Shown here: positions 43,184 to 51,971 of the stretch, piece after piece
Layout of the letters: every line of letters starts with the position of its first letter
How positions within the stretch are numbered: the first letter of the stretch is position 1
Assembly (NCBI RefSeq): GCF_004801885.1
Contig: NZ_SSSM01000002.1
Span: 148,732 to 212,731, forward strand
From: Naasia lichenicola
GTDB lineage: Bacteria > Actinomycetota > Actinomycetes > Actinomycetales > Microbacteriaceae
Direction: 5' to 3'
DNA: 64,000 nt
Notes under the pieces: generated by a model
Told to the model about the DNA's origin: nothing
The model's database searches: none
Seen by the model: the letters and a program-made list of their open reading frames with translations, nothing else
Position numbers and translations under genes: made by a program

Positions 43184-44134
43184 GTGGGGGCACGGTCGAT
43201 CGGCGCACGGGCGGTCAGCGTCATGCTGCCGAGCCTGGTGCTCCTGGGCATGGCGGGTGGCTCCCTGCTGGCCGCTCCTGCTGCCTCGGCTGCCGAGAGT
43301 GCGGCCGCGCCCGTTGCCCGATCGTCGTACACGGGCATCGAATGGCGACGAGCAGATGCCGACGACTTCGACCCGGGACTGCTGATCGGCGACGAGGAGT
43401 TCTTCGACAGCGATTCGCTGACGTCCGCGGAGATCCAGGACTTCCTCGAGTCGCGCAGCTGCCGACCGGCCGACGGCGTGGACTGCCTGGCCGACTACCG
43501 CGAGACCACGCCCGATGTGCCGGATGTCGGATTCGGGCACTGCAAGGCCTACGCGGGCGACGCGTGGGAGGCGGCGAGCGTCATCATCGCCGGCGTCGCG
43601 CACGCCTGCGGGATCAATCCGGAGGTGCTGATCGTGCTGCTTCAGAAGGAGCAGTCGCTGATCACCCGGCCCAGCGCGAGCGGATACGAGCGAGCGACCG
43701 GCTACGCATGCCCGGACACGGCCGACTGCGACCAGGAGTACTTCGGCTTCTTCAACCAGGTCTACAACGCCGCGTGGCAGTTCCGGCAGTACACCCTCTA
43801 TCCGACCGACAGGCAGGTGGAGGTAGGCGAGGACAGCATCGCGTTCAACCCCGACGCGGCATGCGGGAGCGCGCTCGTCGACGTGCAGAACCAGGCCACG
43901 GCGAATCTCTACAATTACACGCCGTATCAGCCCGATGAGGCCGCCATCGGCAACCTGTACGGCGACGGCGGCGACTGCTCTGCGTACGGCAATCGCAACT
44001 TCTGGCGGATCTACACGGACTGGTTCGGCGATCCGACGAACGATCGCTATCCGGCCTGGCTGGGTCCGTGCTTCACCGACCCCCTGGCCCGAGCCTGCGA
44101 CGGCGCCTACTGGGAGTCGTCGCCCGCTCGCTGA
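43184..44134 (+). CDS. Secreted lysozyme-like/hemagglutinin-type protein
   Basis: 316 residues with a signal peptide (basic [12 protein letters not shown], then hydrophobic [18 protein letters not shown], cut after ASAAE). The mature part opens with a [20 protein letters not shown] motif, then [20 protein letters not shown], resembling the catalytic-Glu region of muramidase-like domains, then [16 protein letters not shown] and [17 protein letters not shown]. Six or more Cys suggest disulphides. I recognise this layout from actinobacterial exported proteins called hemagglutinin or hypothetical. A peptidoglycan-acting role is inferred from the lysozyme-like core only. Confidence 0.78.
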   Translation: MGARSIGARAVSVMLPSLVLLGMAGGSLLAAPAASAAESAAAPVARSSYTGIEWRRADADDFDPGLLIGDEEFFDSDSLTSAEIQDFLESRSCRPADGVDCLADYRETTPDVPDVGFGHCKAYAGDAWEAASVIIAGVAHACGINPEVLIVLLQKEQSLITRPSASGYERATGYACPDTADCDQEYFGFFNQVYNAAWQFRQYTLYPTDRQVEVGEDSIAFNPDAACGSALVDVQNQATANLYNYTPYQPDEAAIGNLYGDGGDCSAYGNRNFWRIYTDWFGDPTNDRYPAWLGPCFTDPLARACDGAYWESSPAR

Positions 44135-44155
44135 GCCGCCACCGGCGAGCCGGAC

Positions 44156-44578
44156 TCAGCCCTGTTCGCGTGGACTCAGCCGCAGCACCGGGAAGACGCG
44201 GTCCGTCTTGGCCTCGTAGCTCCGGAAGCCCTCGGAGGCGGCCGTGAACTCGGACCAGGCCGCGTCACGCTCGGCGCCTTCGAGCTCGGTGACGCGCACA
44301 GGCACCGTCGTCGCGTGGCCGTCGACGACGGCTTCGAGATCGATCTCGGGGTGGGCGAGGAGGTTGTGGTACCAGGGCGGATTCCTGTCGTTTCCGGCGT
44401 AGGTGGCGGCGACGTTCCAGCTCCCGTCGGGCTGACGGATGCCCATGACGGGCTTGATCCGCGGCTCGCCCGTCTTCGCCCCCACGGTGTGCATGATCAC
44501 GAGCGAGTCGCCGAAGCGCTCGACCACCCCGTCATTGGCTCGGAATTGCTCGATGATGACGTCGTTCCAGTCGGTCAT
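44156..44578 (-). CDS. Deazaflavin (F420)-dependent nitroreductase-family protein
   Basis: 140 residues, split-barrel fold of the Ddn type: VIEQFRANDGVVE at the N-terminus, LVIMHTVGAKTGEPRIKPVM (the beta-hairpin that packs on F420), GNDRNPPWYHNLLAHPEIDL with the family P-x-W-Y-x-N-L signature, and a C-terminal helix. Such enzymes reduce quinones or nitro compounds with F420H2, implying the host makes F420. The exact substrate is unknown. ATG 44578 is preferred over a longer frame because the family starts there; CAGGAT lies 6 nt upstream. Confidence 0.9.
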   Translation of the reverse strand: MTDWNDVIIEQFRANDGVVERFGDSLVIMHTVGAKTGEPRIKPVMGIRQPDGSWNVAATYAGNDRNPPWYHNLLAHPEIDLEAVVDGHATTVPVRVTELEGAERDAAWSEFTAASEGFRSYEAKTDRVFPVLRLSPREQG

Positions 44579-44639
44579 GCCCTCATCCTGCCGGGAAATC
44601 GCGGTCATCGGATCGGACGCTGCCAGGGAAGGGCTGACC

Positions 44640-44681
44640 GGGCTTCGACTCGAGCGCGGCGCGCTCGGCTCAGCCACCCGG
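44640..44681. repeat. Half-element of the GCTTCGAC...GCTCAGCC palindrome family
   Basis: GGGCTTCGACTCGAG, a GCGCGGCGCGC core, then CGGCTCAGCCACC. It matches the left half of the 8066-8165 palindrome and has its own small stem (GAGCGC/GCGCTC). It lies between the OsmC gene and the deazaflavin oxidoreductase gene. Confidence 0.65.
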
Positions 44682-44690
44682 CTCGGAGTC

Positions 44691-45158
44691 TCAGCCGACG
44701 GGACGGACCGGCTCGTGCCGGACCGGGAAGTTCACCGAGCTGGCGATGAAGCAGTTCTCGCTCGCCTCGCGGTGCAGCGAGTCGGCCAGCGCACGCTGCG
44801 ACTCGTCCTCGAGCACCACACGCGGACGAAGGATGACCTCCGAGAAGCGGCCGCCGTCGCCCTCCTGATCCATGGTCCCGGTCGCGTCGTCGGTGTATCC
44901 GGTGATGGTGACGCCCGCCTTCACGGCCGAGTGCAGATACGAGAGCATGTGGCATTCGCTGAGGGCCGCGATCAGGAGCTCCTCGGGGTTCCAGCGCTCG
45001 ACATCGCCGTGGAAGACGCGGGCGGACGAGCCGTCGATGGGCTGCTTGCCCTGCCCCGTGATCACGTTCTGCCGACCGTAGGCCCGGTAGGCACTCGTCC
45101 CCGTCCCGCGGTTGCCCGTCCACTCGACGGAGACGGCGAAGTGGTGCGCGGCGGCCAT
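44691..45158 (-). CDS. OsmC-family peroxiredoxin
   Basis: Thiol peroxidase that detoxifies organic hydroperoxides. 155 residues with both redox cysteines: ALSECHMLSYLHSAVKAG (peroxidatic Cys, about residue 60) and ENCFIASSVNFPV (resolving Cys, about 130). Subtype is OsmC/YhfA-like; short OhrA motifs are not evident. ATG 45158 is set by a TAGCAT box 6 nt upstream. It shares orientation with the deazaflavin oxidoreductase gene after a 110-nt gap that includes a palindrome, so separate transcription is likely. Confidence 0.9.
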   Translation of the reverse strand: MAAAHHFAVSVEWTGNRGTGTSAYRAYGRQNVITGQGKQPIDGSSARVFHGDVERWNPEELLIAALSECHMLSYLHSAVKAGVTITGYTDDATGTMDQEGDGGRFSEVILRPRVVLEDESQRALADSLHREASENCFIASSVNFPVRHEPVRPVG

Positions 45159-45164
45159 GCCTCG

Positions 45165-45170
45165 ATGCTA
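45165..45170 (-). promoter_or_regulatory. -10 box TAGCAT of the OsmC gene
   Basis: Minus-strand TAGCAT ends 6 nt before ATG 45158; no ribosome site. Confidence 0.57.
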
Positions 45171-45283
45171 GGCGTCGCATGTGAGGGCGGTCTCGGGATG
45201 GCGCCTTTCCGTCGGCAGTTTCTCGTCGGTGGATGTCCGCGCCGAGCGGCCGGGGTCGCCCTCCTAGGCGCCCCCTCCGGGCG

Positions 45284-45289
45284 TAAACT
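45284..45289 (+). promoter_or_regulatory. -10 box TAAACT of gabT
   Basis: TAAACT with 8 nt to ATG 45298, slightly longer than the typical 6. There is no ribosome site in between. Confidence 0.45.
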
Positions 45290-45297
45290 CGGGATCC

Positions 45298-46689
45298 ATG
45301 ACCGACACGCTGCTCGAGACCTCGTCCGCCTCCTCGTCGTCCTCGCCGGAGGCCACGGACGTCACGGTTCCACTGGGCCGCAAGATCGTCACCGCCATCC
45401 CAGGCCCGAAGTCCGTCGCGCTGCACGAGCGCCGCCTCAAGGTCGTTCCCCCCGGAGTCGCCTCGGCCCTGCCCGTCTACATCGAGAAGGCGCACGACGC
45501 CATCGTGATCGACGTGGACGGCAACCAGTTCATCGACCTCGGCGCGGGCATCGGCGTCACCACGATCGGCCACACCCAGGAGCCGGTGATCGAGGCGGCG
45601 AAGGCGCAGCTCGACCGCTTCCTGCACACCCTCTTCACCATCACCCCCTACGAGTCGTACGTGCGGGTGGCCGAGCTGCTCGCCGAGCACACGCCGGGCG
45701 ACTTCGCCAAGCGCAGCATGCTCGTGAACTCCGGCGCCGAGGCCGTGGAGAACGGCATCAAGATCGCCCGCAAGGCGACCGGCCGCCGTGCCATCGCCGC
45801 CTTCGAGCACGCCTACCACGGCCGCACGAACCTCACCATGGCGATGAACTACAAGGCCGCGCCGTACGCGACGGGCTTCGGCCCGTTCGCCGGCGACGTG
45901 TACCACGCCCCCAGCTCCTACCCCTACCGCGACGGCCTGTCCGGCCCCGAGGCGGCGGCCCGCGCCATCAACTACCTCGAGAAGCACATCGGCGCCACCG
46001 ACCTCGCCGCCGTCATCATCGAGCCCATCCAGGGTGAGGGCGGATTCCAGGTCCCTGCCGACGGCTTCCTGCCCGCACTGCAGGAGTGGTGCACCGCGAA
46101 CGGCGTCGTCATGATCGCCGACGAGATCCAGAGCGGCATCGGCCGCACCGGCTCGTACTTCGCGAGCGAGCACTTCGGCTGGGTGCCCGATATGGTGCTC
46201 TCCGCCAAGGGCATCGCGGGCGGACTGCCGCTCGCCGCCGTCACCGGCCGCGCCGAGATCATGGACACCGCGCAGCCCGGCGGGCTCGGCGGCACGTTCG
46301 GCGGCAACCCGGTCGCGACGGAGGCCGCCATCGCCGTCTTCGAGCTCATCGAGAAGAACGAGCTGTTGAAGAGCGCCGCCCGCATCGAGTCGATCCTCAA
46401 GCCGGGTCTGCTCGCGCTTAAGGACAAGTACGACATCATCGGCGACGTCCGCGGCAAGGGCGCGATGATCGCGATCGAGCTCGTCGAAGCAGGCACCGGC
46501 GACAGCACGAAGGTGCCGAACGCCGCTGCGGTCAGCGCGATCGCCGCCTACGCCGCGCAGAAGGGCGTCCTCGTGCTCACGGCCGGCACATGGGGCAATG
46601 TGCTGCGCTTCCTGCCGAGCCTCGCCATCTCCGACGAGCTGCTGCTCGACGCGCTCAGCGTGCTGGACGACGCCCTCGCGGCGCTCTAG
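45298..46689 (+). CDS. gabT: 4-aminobutyrate aminotransferase
   Basis: PLP enzyme moving the amino group of GABA to 2-oxoglutarate, giving succinate semialdehyde and glutamate. 463 residues, class III aminotransferase fold: VNSGAEAVENGIKIARKATG (phosphate-binding), AFEHAYHGRTNLTM, IEPIQGEGGFQVPADGFL, MIADEIQSGIGRTG with the PLP-contacting Asp, and the Schiff-base Lys in VLSAKGIAGGLPLAAV (about residue 303). An N-terminal Ser-rich tail of about 25 residues precedes the conserved part. No succinate-semialdehyde dehydrogenase is adjacent. It is followed by asparaginase and ald on the same strand. Confidence 0.93.
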   Translation: MTDTLLETSSASSSSSPEATDVTVPLGRKIVTAIPGPKSVALHERRLKVVPPGVASALPVYIEKAHDAIVIDVDGNQFIDLGAGIGVTTIGHTQEPVIEAAKAQLDRFLHTLFTITPYESYVRVAELLAEHTPGDFAKRSMLVNSGAEAVENGIKIARKATGRRAIAAFEHAYHGRTNLTMAMNYKAAPYATGFGPFAGDVYHAPSSYPYRDGLSGPEAAARAINYLEKHIGATDLAAVIIEPIQGEGGFQVPADGFLPALQEWCTANGVVMIADEIQSGIGRTGSYFASEHFGWVPDMVLSAKGIAGGLPLAAVTGRAEIMDTAQPGGLGGTFGGNPVATEAAIAVFELIEKNELLKSAARIESILKPGLLALKDKYDIIGDVRGKGAMIAIELVEAGTGDSTKVPNAAAVSAIAAYAAQKGVLVLTAGTWGNVLRFLPSLAISDELLLDALSVLDDALAAL

Positions 46690-46740
46690 CACCGGCGCCC
46701 CAAGAGCCGTCAGAGAACCCGGAAGAGGGCCCTCACAAGA

Positions 46741-47742
46741 ATGAGTCCCGCGAAGGGCACCTTCGCGACGTCCGACGCCGTCGAGCTCGCCGTCGTCGAG
46801 CGCAGCGGCTTCGTCGAGTCGCGGCACATCGGCTCCGCCGTCGTGCTCTCCCCCGATGGCACGATCCGCCGCAAGGTGGGCGACGTCCGCGCGCCCATCT
46901 TCCCGAGGTCCGCGCTCAAGCCGTTCCAGGCACTCGCCGCCATCACCAGCGGTGCGGAGCTGGCCGGCCAGGAGCTCGTGCTGGCCACCGCCAGCCACAC
47001 CGGCACCTCGGTGCACGCGACCATCGTGCGAGACATACTCCGCAAGGGCGACATCCCGCTGGCCGCCCTCGGCTGTCCGGCCGCCTGGCCGGAGGATCGG
47101 GCCGCGCACGACGACCTCGTGCGCGATGGACACAAGGCGCACCCGATCTTCATGACCTGCTCCGGCAAGCACGCCACGATGCTGCTGGCCTGTCGTGCGA
47201 ACGGCTGGGATCTGGCCAGCTACCTCGACCCGGTCCACCCGCTGCAGGTCCGGATCCGCGAGGTGCTGCAGCGCATCTCGGGCGAGCAGATCCAGGCCAC
47301 CGGGATCGACGGCTGCGGGGCGCCGGTCTACGCGCTGTCGCTGGTCGCGCTGGCCACCAGCTACCAGCGGCTGAGCACGGCGAGCGGCGAGTCCCCCTGG
47401 CCGCTGTATCGCGACGCCGCGCGTCTTGCCGCCGCGGTCCGAGAGACCCCGTGGCTGATCTCGGGACGGGGCCGTCCCGATGCCGTCGCCATCGAGGAGC
47501 TCGGCGTCTTCGCCAAGTTCGGCGCGGAGGGCGTGCTCGGGATGAGCGCTCCGGACGGCACGACCGTCGCCGTCAAGGTGCTCGACGGCGCGAACCGCGC
47601 ACCGGTCGCCGTGGGCATCGCACTGCTCCTCGAAGCCGGAGCCATCACCCGCGAGGCGTCGGATCGCGCCATCTCGCGGCTGGGCCTGGAGGTCGAAGGC
47701 GGCTCCGACGTCGTGGGACGGCTGCGGGTCACCTGCGCGTGA
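46741..47742 (+). CDS. Asparaginase (type II-like, PF06089 family)
   Basis: Predicted to hydrolyse asparagine to aspartate and ammonia. 333 residues of the rhizobial/actinobacterial asparaginase family that is unrelated to E. coli AnsA/AnsB: VERSGFVESRHIGSAVVL at the start, FPRSALKPFQALAAI with the Ser-x-x-Lys pair, ATASHTGTSVH, MTCSGKHATMLL and GIDGCGAPVYALSL. The Ser-Lys and SGKH residues of this family are all present. GGAAGAGGG lies about 10 nt before the ATG. It lies 51 nt after gabT and is probably cotranscribed. Confidence 0.88.
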   Translation: MSPAKGTFATSDAVELAVVERSGFVESRHIGSAVVLSPDGTIRRKVGDVRAPIFPRSALKPFQALAAITSGAELAGQELVLATASHTGTSVHATIVRDILRKGDIPLAALGCPAAWPEDRAAHDDLVRDGHKAHPIFMTCSGKHATMLLACRANGWDLASYLDPVHPLQVRIREVLQRISGEQIQATGIDGCGAPVYALSLVALATSYQRLSTASGESPWPLYRDAARLAAAVRETPWLISGRGRPDAVAIEELGVFAKFGAEGVLGMSAPDGTTVAVKVLDGANRAPVAVGIALLLEAGAITREASDRAISRLGLEVEGGSDVVGRLRVTCA

Positions 47743-47842
47743 GCCCAGCTCGGCAGACCGGAACGGCACTCCGGTAACGCGATCTTCACGAAATCCGTCA
47801 TCGGCGCACGATTGCACTGCTGATTTCGACTGCCCGCGCCGA

Positions 47843-47848
47843 TAGCCT
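47843..47848 (+). promoter_or_regulatory. -10 box TAGCCT of ald
   Basis: TAGCCT, 6 nt (GATGCC), ATG 47855, with no ribosome site. Confidence 0.58.
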
Positions 47849-47854
47849 GATGCC

Positions 47855-48973
47855 ATGCGTATCGGTGTGCCGAAAGAGATCAAGAATAACGAGTTCCGGG
47901 TGGCCATCACCCCGCCGGGCGTGCACGACCTCGTGGCGATGGGGCATCAGGTCACGATCGAACAGGGTGCCGGACTCGGTTCGTCGATCACCGACGAGGA
48001 GTACATCGAGGCGGGCGCGACCATCGCCCCCGATGCGGCCAGCGTGTGGGCCGGCGCGGAGCTGCTCCTCAAGGTCAAAGAGCCCATCGAGTCCGAGTAC
48101 GGCTACTTCCGCTCCGATCTGACCCTCTTCACCTATCTCCACCTCGCCGCGGAGCCGGAGCTGACCGCGGCGCTGCTCGCCTCGGGCATCACCGCGATCG
48201 CCTACGAGACCGTGCAGCTGCCCTCGCGCGCCCTGCCGCTGCTGGCGCCGATGAGCGAGGTCGCCGGACGTCTCGCGCCGCTGGTCGGCCAGTCGACGAT
48301 GCTGCGGCCGAACGGCGGCCCCGGCCTGCTGGTGCCCGGCGTCCCGGGAACCCGGTCGGCCAAGATCACTGTGCTCGGCGGCGGCGTCGCCGGCACGAGC
48401 GCCGTCTCGGTCTCCGTCGGGCTGGGCGCCGACGTGACCGTGCTCGACACCAACGTCCAGCGCCTCCGCGAGCTCGACGCCCTGTACGCCGGCCGGATCA
48501 AGACGATCGCCTCGAACCGCTACGAGATCGAGCGATCGCTCGTGGACGCGGATCTCGTGATCGGCTCGGTCCTCGTCGCCGGGGCGAAGACGCCCAAGCT
48601 GGTGAGCAACGCTCTCGTGGCCAAGATGAAGCCCGGCAGCGTGCTGGTGGACATCTCGGTCGACCAGGGCGGCTGCTTCGAGGACTCGAGGCCGACGACG
48701 CATGCCGACCCGACGTTCCTCGTGCACGGGTCGCTGTTCTACTGCGTGGCGAACATGCCCGGTGCGGTGCCCAACACGTCGACCTACGCACTGACCAACG
48801 CGACCCTCCCGTACGTGCGCTCACTCGCTGCGCTCGGCTGGCGGGCAGCGCTCGCGGCGGATCCGTCGCTGGCGCTCGGACTCAACACCTACGGTGGATC
48901 GATCACCAACAGCGCGGTGGCCGCAGCTCACGGGCTCCCATCCACGACGGTGGAGGCGGCGCTCGCTGCCTGA
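47855..48973 (+). CDS. ald: Alanine dehydrogenase
   Basis: NAD-linked oxidative deamination of L-alanine to pyruvate and ammonia (reversible). 372 residues: MRIGVPKEIKNNEFRVAITP, the lysine of LLLKVKEPIESEY, the catalytic His of LFTYLHLAAEPEL, the nucleotide loop ITVLGGGVAGTSAVSVSVG, and DISVDQGGCFEDSRPTTHAD with the second catalytic Asp. All active-site residues are present. With gabT and asparaginase it forms an amino-acid-breakdown group yielding glutamate, aspartate and pyruvate. It has its own leaderless promoter and converges on the FtsK gene, 9 nt apart. Confidence 0.95.
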   Translation: MRIGVPKEIKNNEFRVAITPPGVHDLVAMGHQVTIEQGAGLGSSITDEEYIEAGATIAPDAASVWAGAELLLKVKEPIESEYGYFRSDLTLFTYLHLAAEPELTAALLASGITAIAYETVQLPSRALPLLAPMSEVAGRLAPLVGQSTMLRPNGGPGLLVPGVPGTRSAKITVLGGGVAGTSAVSVSVGLGADVTVLDTNVQRLRELDALYAGRIKTIASNRYEIERSLVDADLVIGSVLVAGAKTPKLVSNALVAKMKPGSVLVDISVDQGGCFEDSRPTTHADPTFLVHGSLFYCVANMPGAVPNTSTYALTNATLPYVRSLAALGWRAALAADPSLALGLNTYGGSITNSAVAAAHGLPSTTVEAALAA

Positions 48974-48982
48974 GCGTTGACG

Positions 48983-51751
48983 TCACCCGGCGTCTGACGC
49001 CGTCGTGGGCGTCTGGGCCGTTGTGCGCGTCTGGGCCGTTGTGCGCGTCTGGGCCGTCGTCTGCACGAGCGGCAGCCGCACCCTCGTCGGCTCTCCCTCG
49101 GGATGCAGCAGCCAGGCTCGGTCGGGCAGATCGGCGAGCGGCGGAGGCGGCGTGCGACGGCGGCTGATCTGACGGAACTCGACGCTCGCGCACCGGTCGA
49201 CGAGCACGGGTACCTCCTCCAGCGCGCGCCAGAGCTGCGGGGTCGACGACCAGGTCGGATGATCGACGACCAGCACCAGCGGACGATCGGTCGCTCCCGC
49301 GGCGCGCAGGCCACCCTGGCTCAGTCCGTCGATGTCGGTGACCACCAGCGCTCCCGCCTCGGTCAGCTGCATGGCGCGCATCGCGGGTCGATGCGTAATG
49401 AGGATCTGCCGGTTCGCGAGCTGATGGGTCGCCGGGTCGACGGGCTCAGACCCGGAACGCTGCGAGGGTCGTGCGATCTGGAGCGGCAGCCCGTCCCAGC
49501 TGCCGCCACCCGGGGCCGCCCTGTCGTCGAAGTCCGCAGCCGCGCCGCCCAGCATCAGGTGCTCGTCGCGGGTCGGCATCCTCAGCAGCACGCGGCGCTC
49601 CATCCGGCTGACGAGTGCGCGGACCGATGGGGCGAGCGGGGCGGACACCGAGAGCACGATGCGACATCGCCGACTGCCGAGCGACGCAATGAGGCGATCG
49701 GTCATCGCCTCCAGGTGGTCGGGGTCGAGCCGGCCGACCACGGCGTCGAAGTCGTCGACGATGAGGGTCGGTGCGTCCTCAGGGCTCGGGTCGTCCGGGC
49801 GGGTTGCCCGCTGCCGGTCCGGACCGACGCCGTCGAGTCGCTCGATCGCATCCCACAGCGCTTCGCAGGCGGAGGCGGAGCGTCCGTGGATGGCTGGTCG
49901 ACGCAGCTGCTGAGCGATGCTGTCGAGAGCGGTGGATCGCCCCGAACCCGGAGCGCCGATGACCACGAGCGATCGCTCAAGGTCGGAGTTCCAGCAGGCG
50001 ACCGGCTGGTCAAGCAGCTCGGGCCGGTCGGAGACCCCGAGCACGACCGCGCCGAGTGGTCGCGTCGCGCTGAGCGGCCGCTCGAGCAGCGGTTCGAGCG
50101 CAATGGAGGTGGCGAGGGGCGGCAGCCAGCCCACCCGGGGCTGCCGGGTGAGCGAGCGATCGCCCGCCCAATGCTGCGCGATGCGCGCGATCTCGGCGTC
50201 GAGTCGATCCGGAGCGACCATTGCGACCTGGGCGAGCACGGGCCGCTCCCCGTGGATGCTCACCAGGCAGCGTCCCGGCACCGATCGCGGAAGCTCGGCC
50301 GCGGCAGGGCTGCCGATAAGGGCGGTGCTGTCGTCGGCGGCGACCACCCGGAGCGAGACGCGCAGGCCGCAGTTGGCGAGCAAGGAGTCGCGCATGATTC
50401 CCGACGGGCGCTGGGTGCAGAGGATCAGATGCATGCCCAGTGAGCGGCCCCGTGCCGCGATGTCGACGAAGACGTCGTGCAGCTCGCCTCGTCCGTCGAG
50501 AAGCGCGGCGAACTCGTCGACGATGATGACGAGGCGGCCGAGCCCCGGCGCCTGGTCGATGCTGCGCGCCCGAGCGTCTCGCAGGGCCGCCTCGCGTCGG
50601 CGCAGCTCGGCTCGGAGGCTTCGCGCCGCGCGATCGATCATCCGCCCGTCCAGGTCGGTGACGAGTCCGGACACATGCGGCAGGGCGACGAGTGGGTCGA
50701 GCGCGCTGCCGCCCTTGAAGTCGAAGAGCAGCATCGCCAGCTCGTCAGGCGAGCTCCTCGCCGCCAGCGCCAGAGCCCAGGAGGTCAGCAGCTCGCTCTT
50801 GCCGCTGCCGGTCGTCCCGCCGATCACCGCATGCGGGCCGTCGGACACGAGGTCGACCCGCAAGGGCCCAACGGCGTCCACGAGGAAGGCAGGGCCGCCG
50901 GGATGCCGAGGGGACTCCGCGAGGGCGACGTCCAATTCCACGGAGCGTGGCGGATCTCCCGAAGCAGGCATCGATACCCGGTGCCGCGCGAGCTCGGCGG
51001 CGAGTTCGGCATGCGAGACCAGGCCGGGACGGATGGCAACAAGGGCGCCGGGGTTCGGGTGGCGGATCACCTCCGCACGATCTGCGGCGTCGATGCGTAC
51101 GACGACCTCGCAATGACGGAGGAGATCCGCTGCGGATGGAGCCGTGCAGATCCGGGCCGCCAGGGCCTCGGGGGCTGGTTCGGCGCCCCACCACGCGAGC
51201 TGCAGGACGATCGCCCGTGCTGCGGCCTCGCGGAGGATGCGAGGGCCGACGACGCCGATGCAGCCGTCGCGGTCGCTCCTCGCGAGGACCGGTGCTCGGT
51301 CGACGAGCCCGGCGCGGGCGGCGATGGGCCGATCAGCGTCGTCCAGCGGGTCGAGCTCGATGCCGCTCGGCACATCGCCGTGGCCGAGGACGACGAGGGG
51401 AGCATCGGCCGCAGCGGGCCGCGGCCCGCCCAGCATTCCGCGCGGCCCCGGGTGGGCGGCGAGCAGGGCTCGTCGCAGCTCGTCCCGGCGATCGGCGATG
51501 TCGCGCTCCAGCCGCTCGAGCGCGGTCGCACGGCGCGCCTGCGCCACCCGGAGGTCACGTCGAGCGACCCGCCGGCCGTCGAGATACGCCCCGACGGCGA
51601 GGACCGGCCCCAGCGCAGCGAACGCGAGCAGCAGAGGCGCACGGAGGATCACGGCGAGCGCGATCGAGGCGACCATCGGCAGCAGCGCCCCGAGCAGCGG
51701 GAAGCGCGTCGGTGCCCGCTCGGCGACGGGTGGCGGCAGAGCGAGTCGCAT
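48983..51751 (-). CDS. FtsK/SpoIIIE-domain ATPase (EssC/EccC-like)
   Basis: 922 residues. Two membrane helices near the N-terminus (about residues 17-57), a coiled-coil segment, then a first FtsK ATPase with Walker A IGGTTGSGKSELLTSWALAL and Walker B FDFKGGSALDPL / VIIVDEFAALLD. A second ATPase-like domain follows with GAPGSGRSTALDSIAQQ, where the P-loop Lys is Arg, and LIVDDFDAVV. The C-terminus ends in three near-exact AQTRTT repeats. This resembles type VII secretion ATPases EssC/EccC, yet no WXG100 gene is nearby. I start at ATG 51751; no good ribosome site exists. It ends a run of MoxR, DUF58, transglutaminase-fold and FHA genes. Confidence 0.85.
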   Translation of the reverse strand: MRLALPPPVAERAPTRFPLLGALLPMVASIALAVILRAPLLLAFAALGPVLAVGAYLDGRRVARRDLRVAQARRATALERLERDIADRRDELRRALLAAHPGPRGMLGGPRPAAADAPLVVLGHGDVPSGIELDPLDDADRPIAARAGLVDRAPVLARSDRDGCIGVVGPRILREAAARAIVLQLAWWGAEPAPEALAARICTAPSAADLLRHCEVVVRIDAADRAEVIRHPNPGALVAIRPGLVSHAELAAELARHRVSMPASGDPPRSVELDVALAESPRHPGGPAFLVDAVGPLRVDLVSDGPHAVIGGTTGSGKSELLTSWALALAARSSPDELAMLLFDFKGGSALDPLVALPHVSGLVTDLDGRMIDRAARSLRAELRRREAALRDARARSIDQAPGLGRLVIIVDEFAALLDGRGELHDVFVDIAARGRSLGMHLILCTQRPSGIMRDSLLANCGLRVSLRVVAADDSTALIGSPAAAELPRSVPGRCLVSIHGERPVLAQVAMVAPDRLDAEIARIAQHWAGDRSLTRQPRVGWLPPLATSIALEPLLERPLSATRPLGAVVLGVSDRPELLDQPVACWNSDLERSLVVIGAPGSGRSTALDSIAQQLRRPAIHGRSASACEALWDAIERLDGVGPDRQRATRPDDPSPEDAPTLIVDDFDAVVGRLDPDHLEAMTDRLIASLGSRRCRIVLSVSAPLAPSVRALVSRMERRVLLRMPTRDEHLMLGGAAADFDDRAAPGGGSWDGLPLQIARPSQRSGSEPVDPATHQLANRQILITHRPAMRAMQLTEAGALVVTDIDGLSQGGLRAAGATDRPLVLVVDHPTWSSTPQLWRALEEVPVLVDRCASVEFRQISRRRTPPPPLADLPDRAWLLHPEGEPTRVRLPLVQTTAQTRTTAQTRTTAQTPTTASDAG
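49007..49060 (-). repeat. Three 18-bp tandem repeats at the FtsK C-terminus
   Basis: Units GCGCGTCTGGGCCGTTGT (with single-base variants) occupy 49007-49024, 49025-49042 and 49043-49060. They encode TTAQTR-type hexapeptides before the stop codon. Copy-number change would keep the frame. Confidence 0.88.
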
Positions 51752-51886
51752 CCGAACATCTGAGCCCTCTACCCGTGTGCTCGGGCACCGGAAACCCGCA
51801 TCTGTGTACAGGTCGGTGTCCGACCTCCCTGTGAGCGACAGCCACTCATCGAGATCGGCCACGCACCTCGACCGACCGCGAAAGGC

Positions 51887-51942
51887 GAGTTGCCCAGTTC
51901 TGCCGCTCAACACGCGTTTCAGGCGGCAGAAGTGGGCAGCTC
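51887..51942. repeat. Palindrome, GAGTTGCCCAG family, copy 2
   Basis: 20-bp arms (51887-51906, 51923-51942) with two mismatches around a 16-nt loop. They are the same sequence as the element at 27990-28045. It lies in the gap between the FHA gene and the FtsK gene. Confidence 0.85.
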
Positions 51943-51971
51943 ACCGGAAGGGTGCACCCGAGGGAAGTGGG

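Noticed and set aside
47757..47775. Intrinsic terminator after the asparaginase gene
   Set aside because: ACCGGA-ACGGCAC-TCCGGT can pair, but the stem is only 6 bp and no T-run follows.
44605..47910. 1,101-codon minus-strand frame across OsmC, gabT and asparaginase
   Set aside because: It opposes three recognisable enzymes and has no motif or ribosome site; GC-rich codon bias alone keeps it open.
48983..51751. Calling the FtsK-type gene a true chromosome translocase
   Set aside because: Two helices instead of four, no gamma (KOPS-binding) domain and two tandem ATPase modules point to EssC/EccC rather than FtsK.
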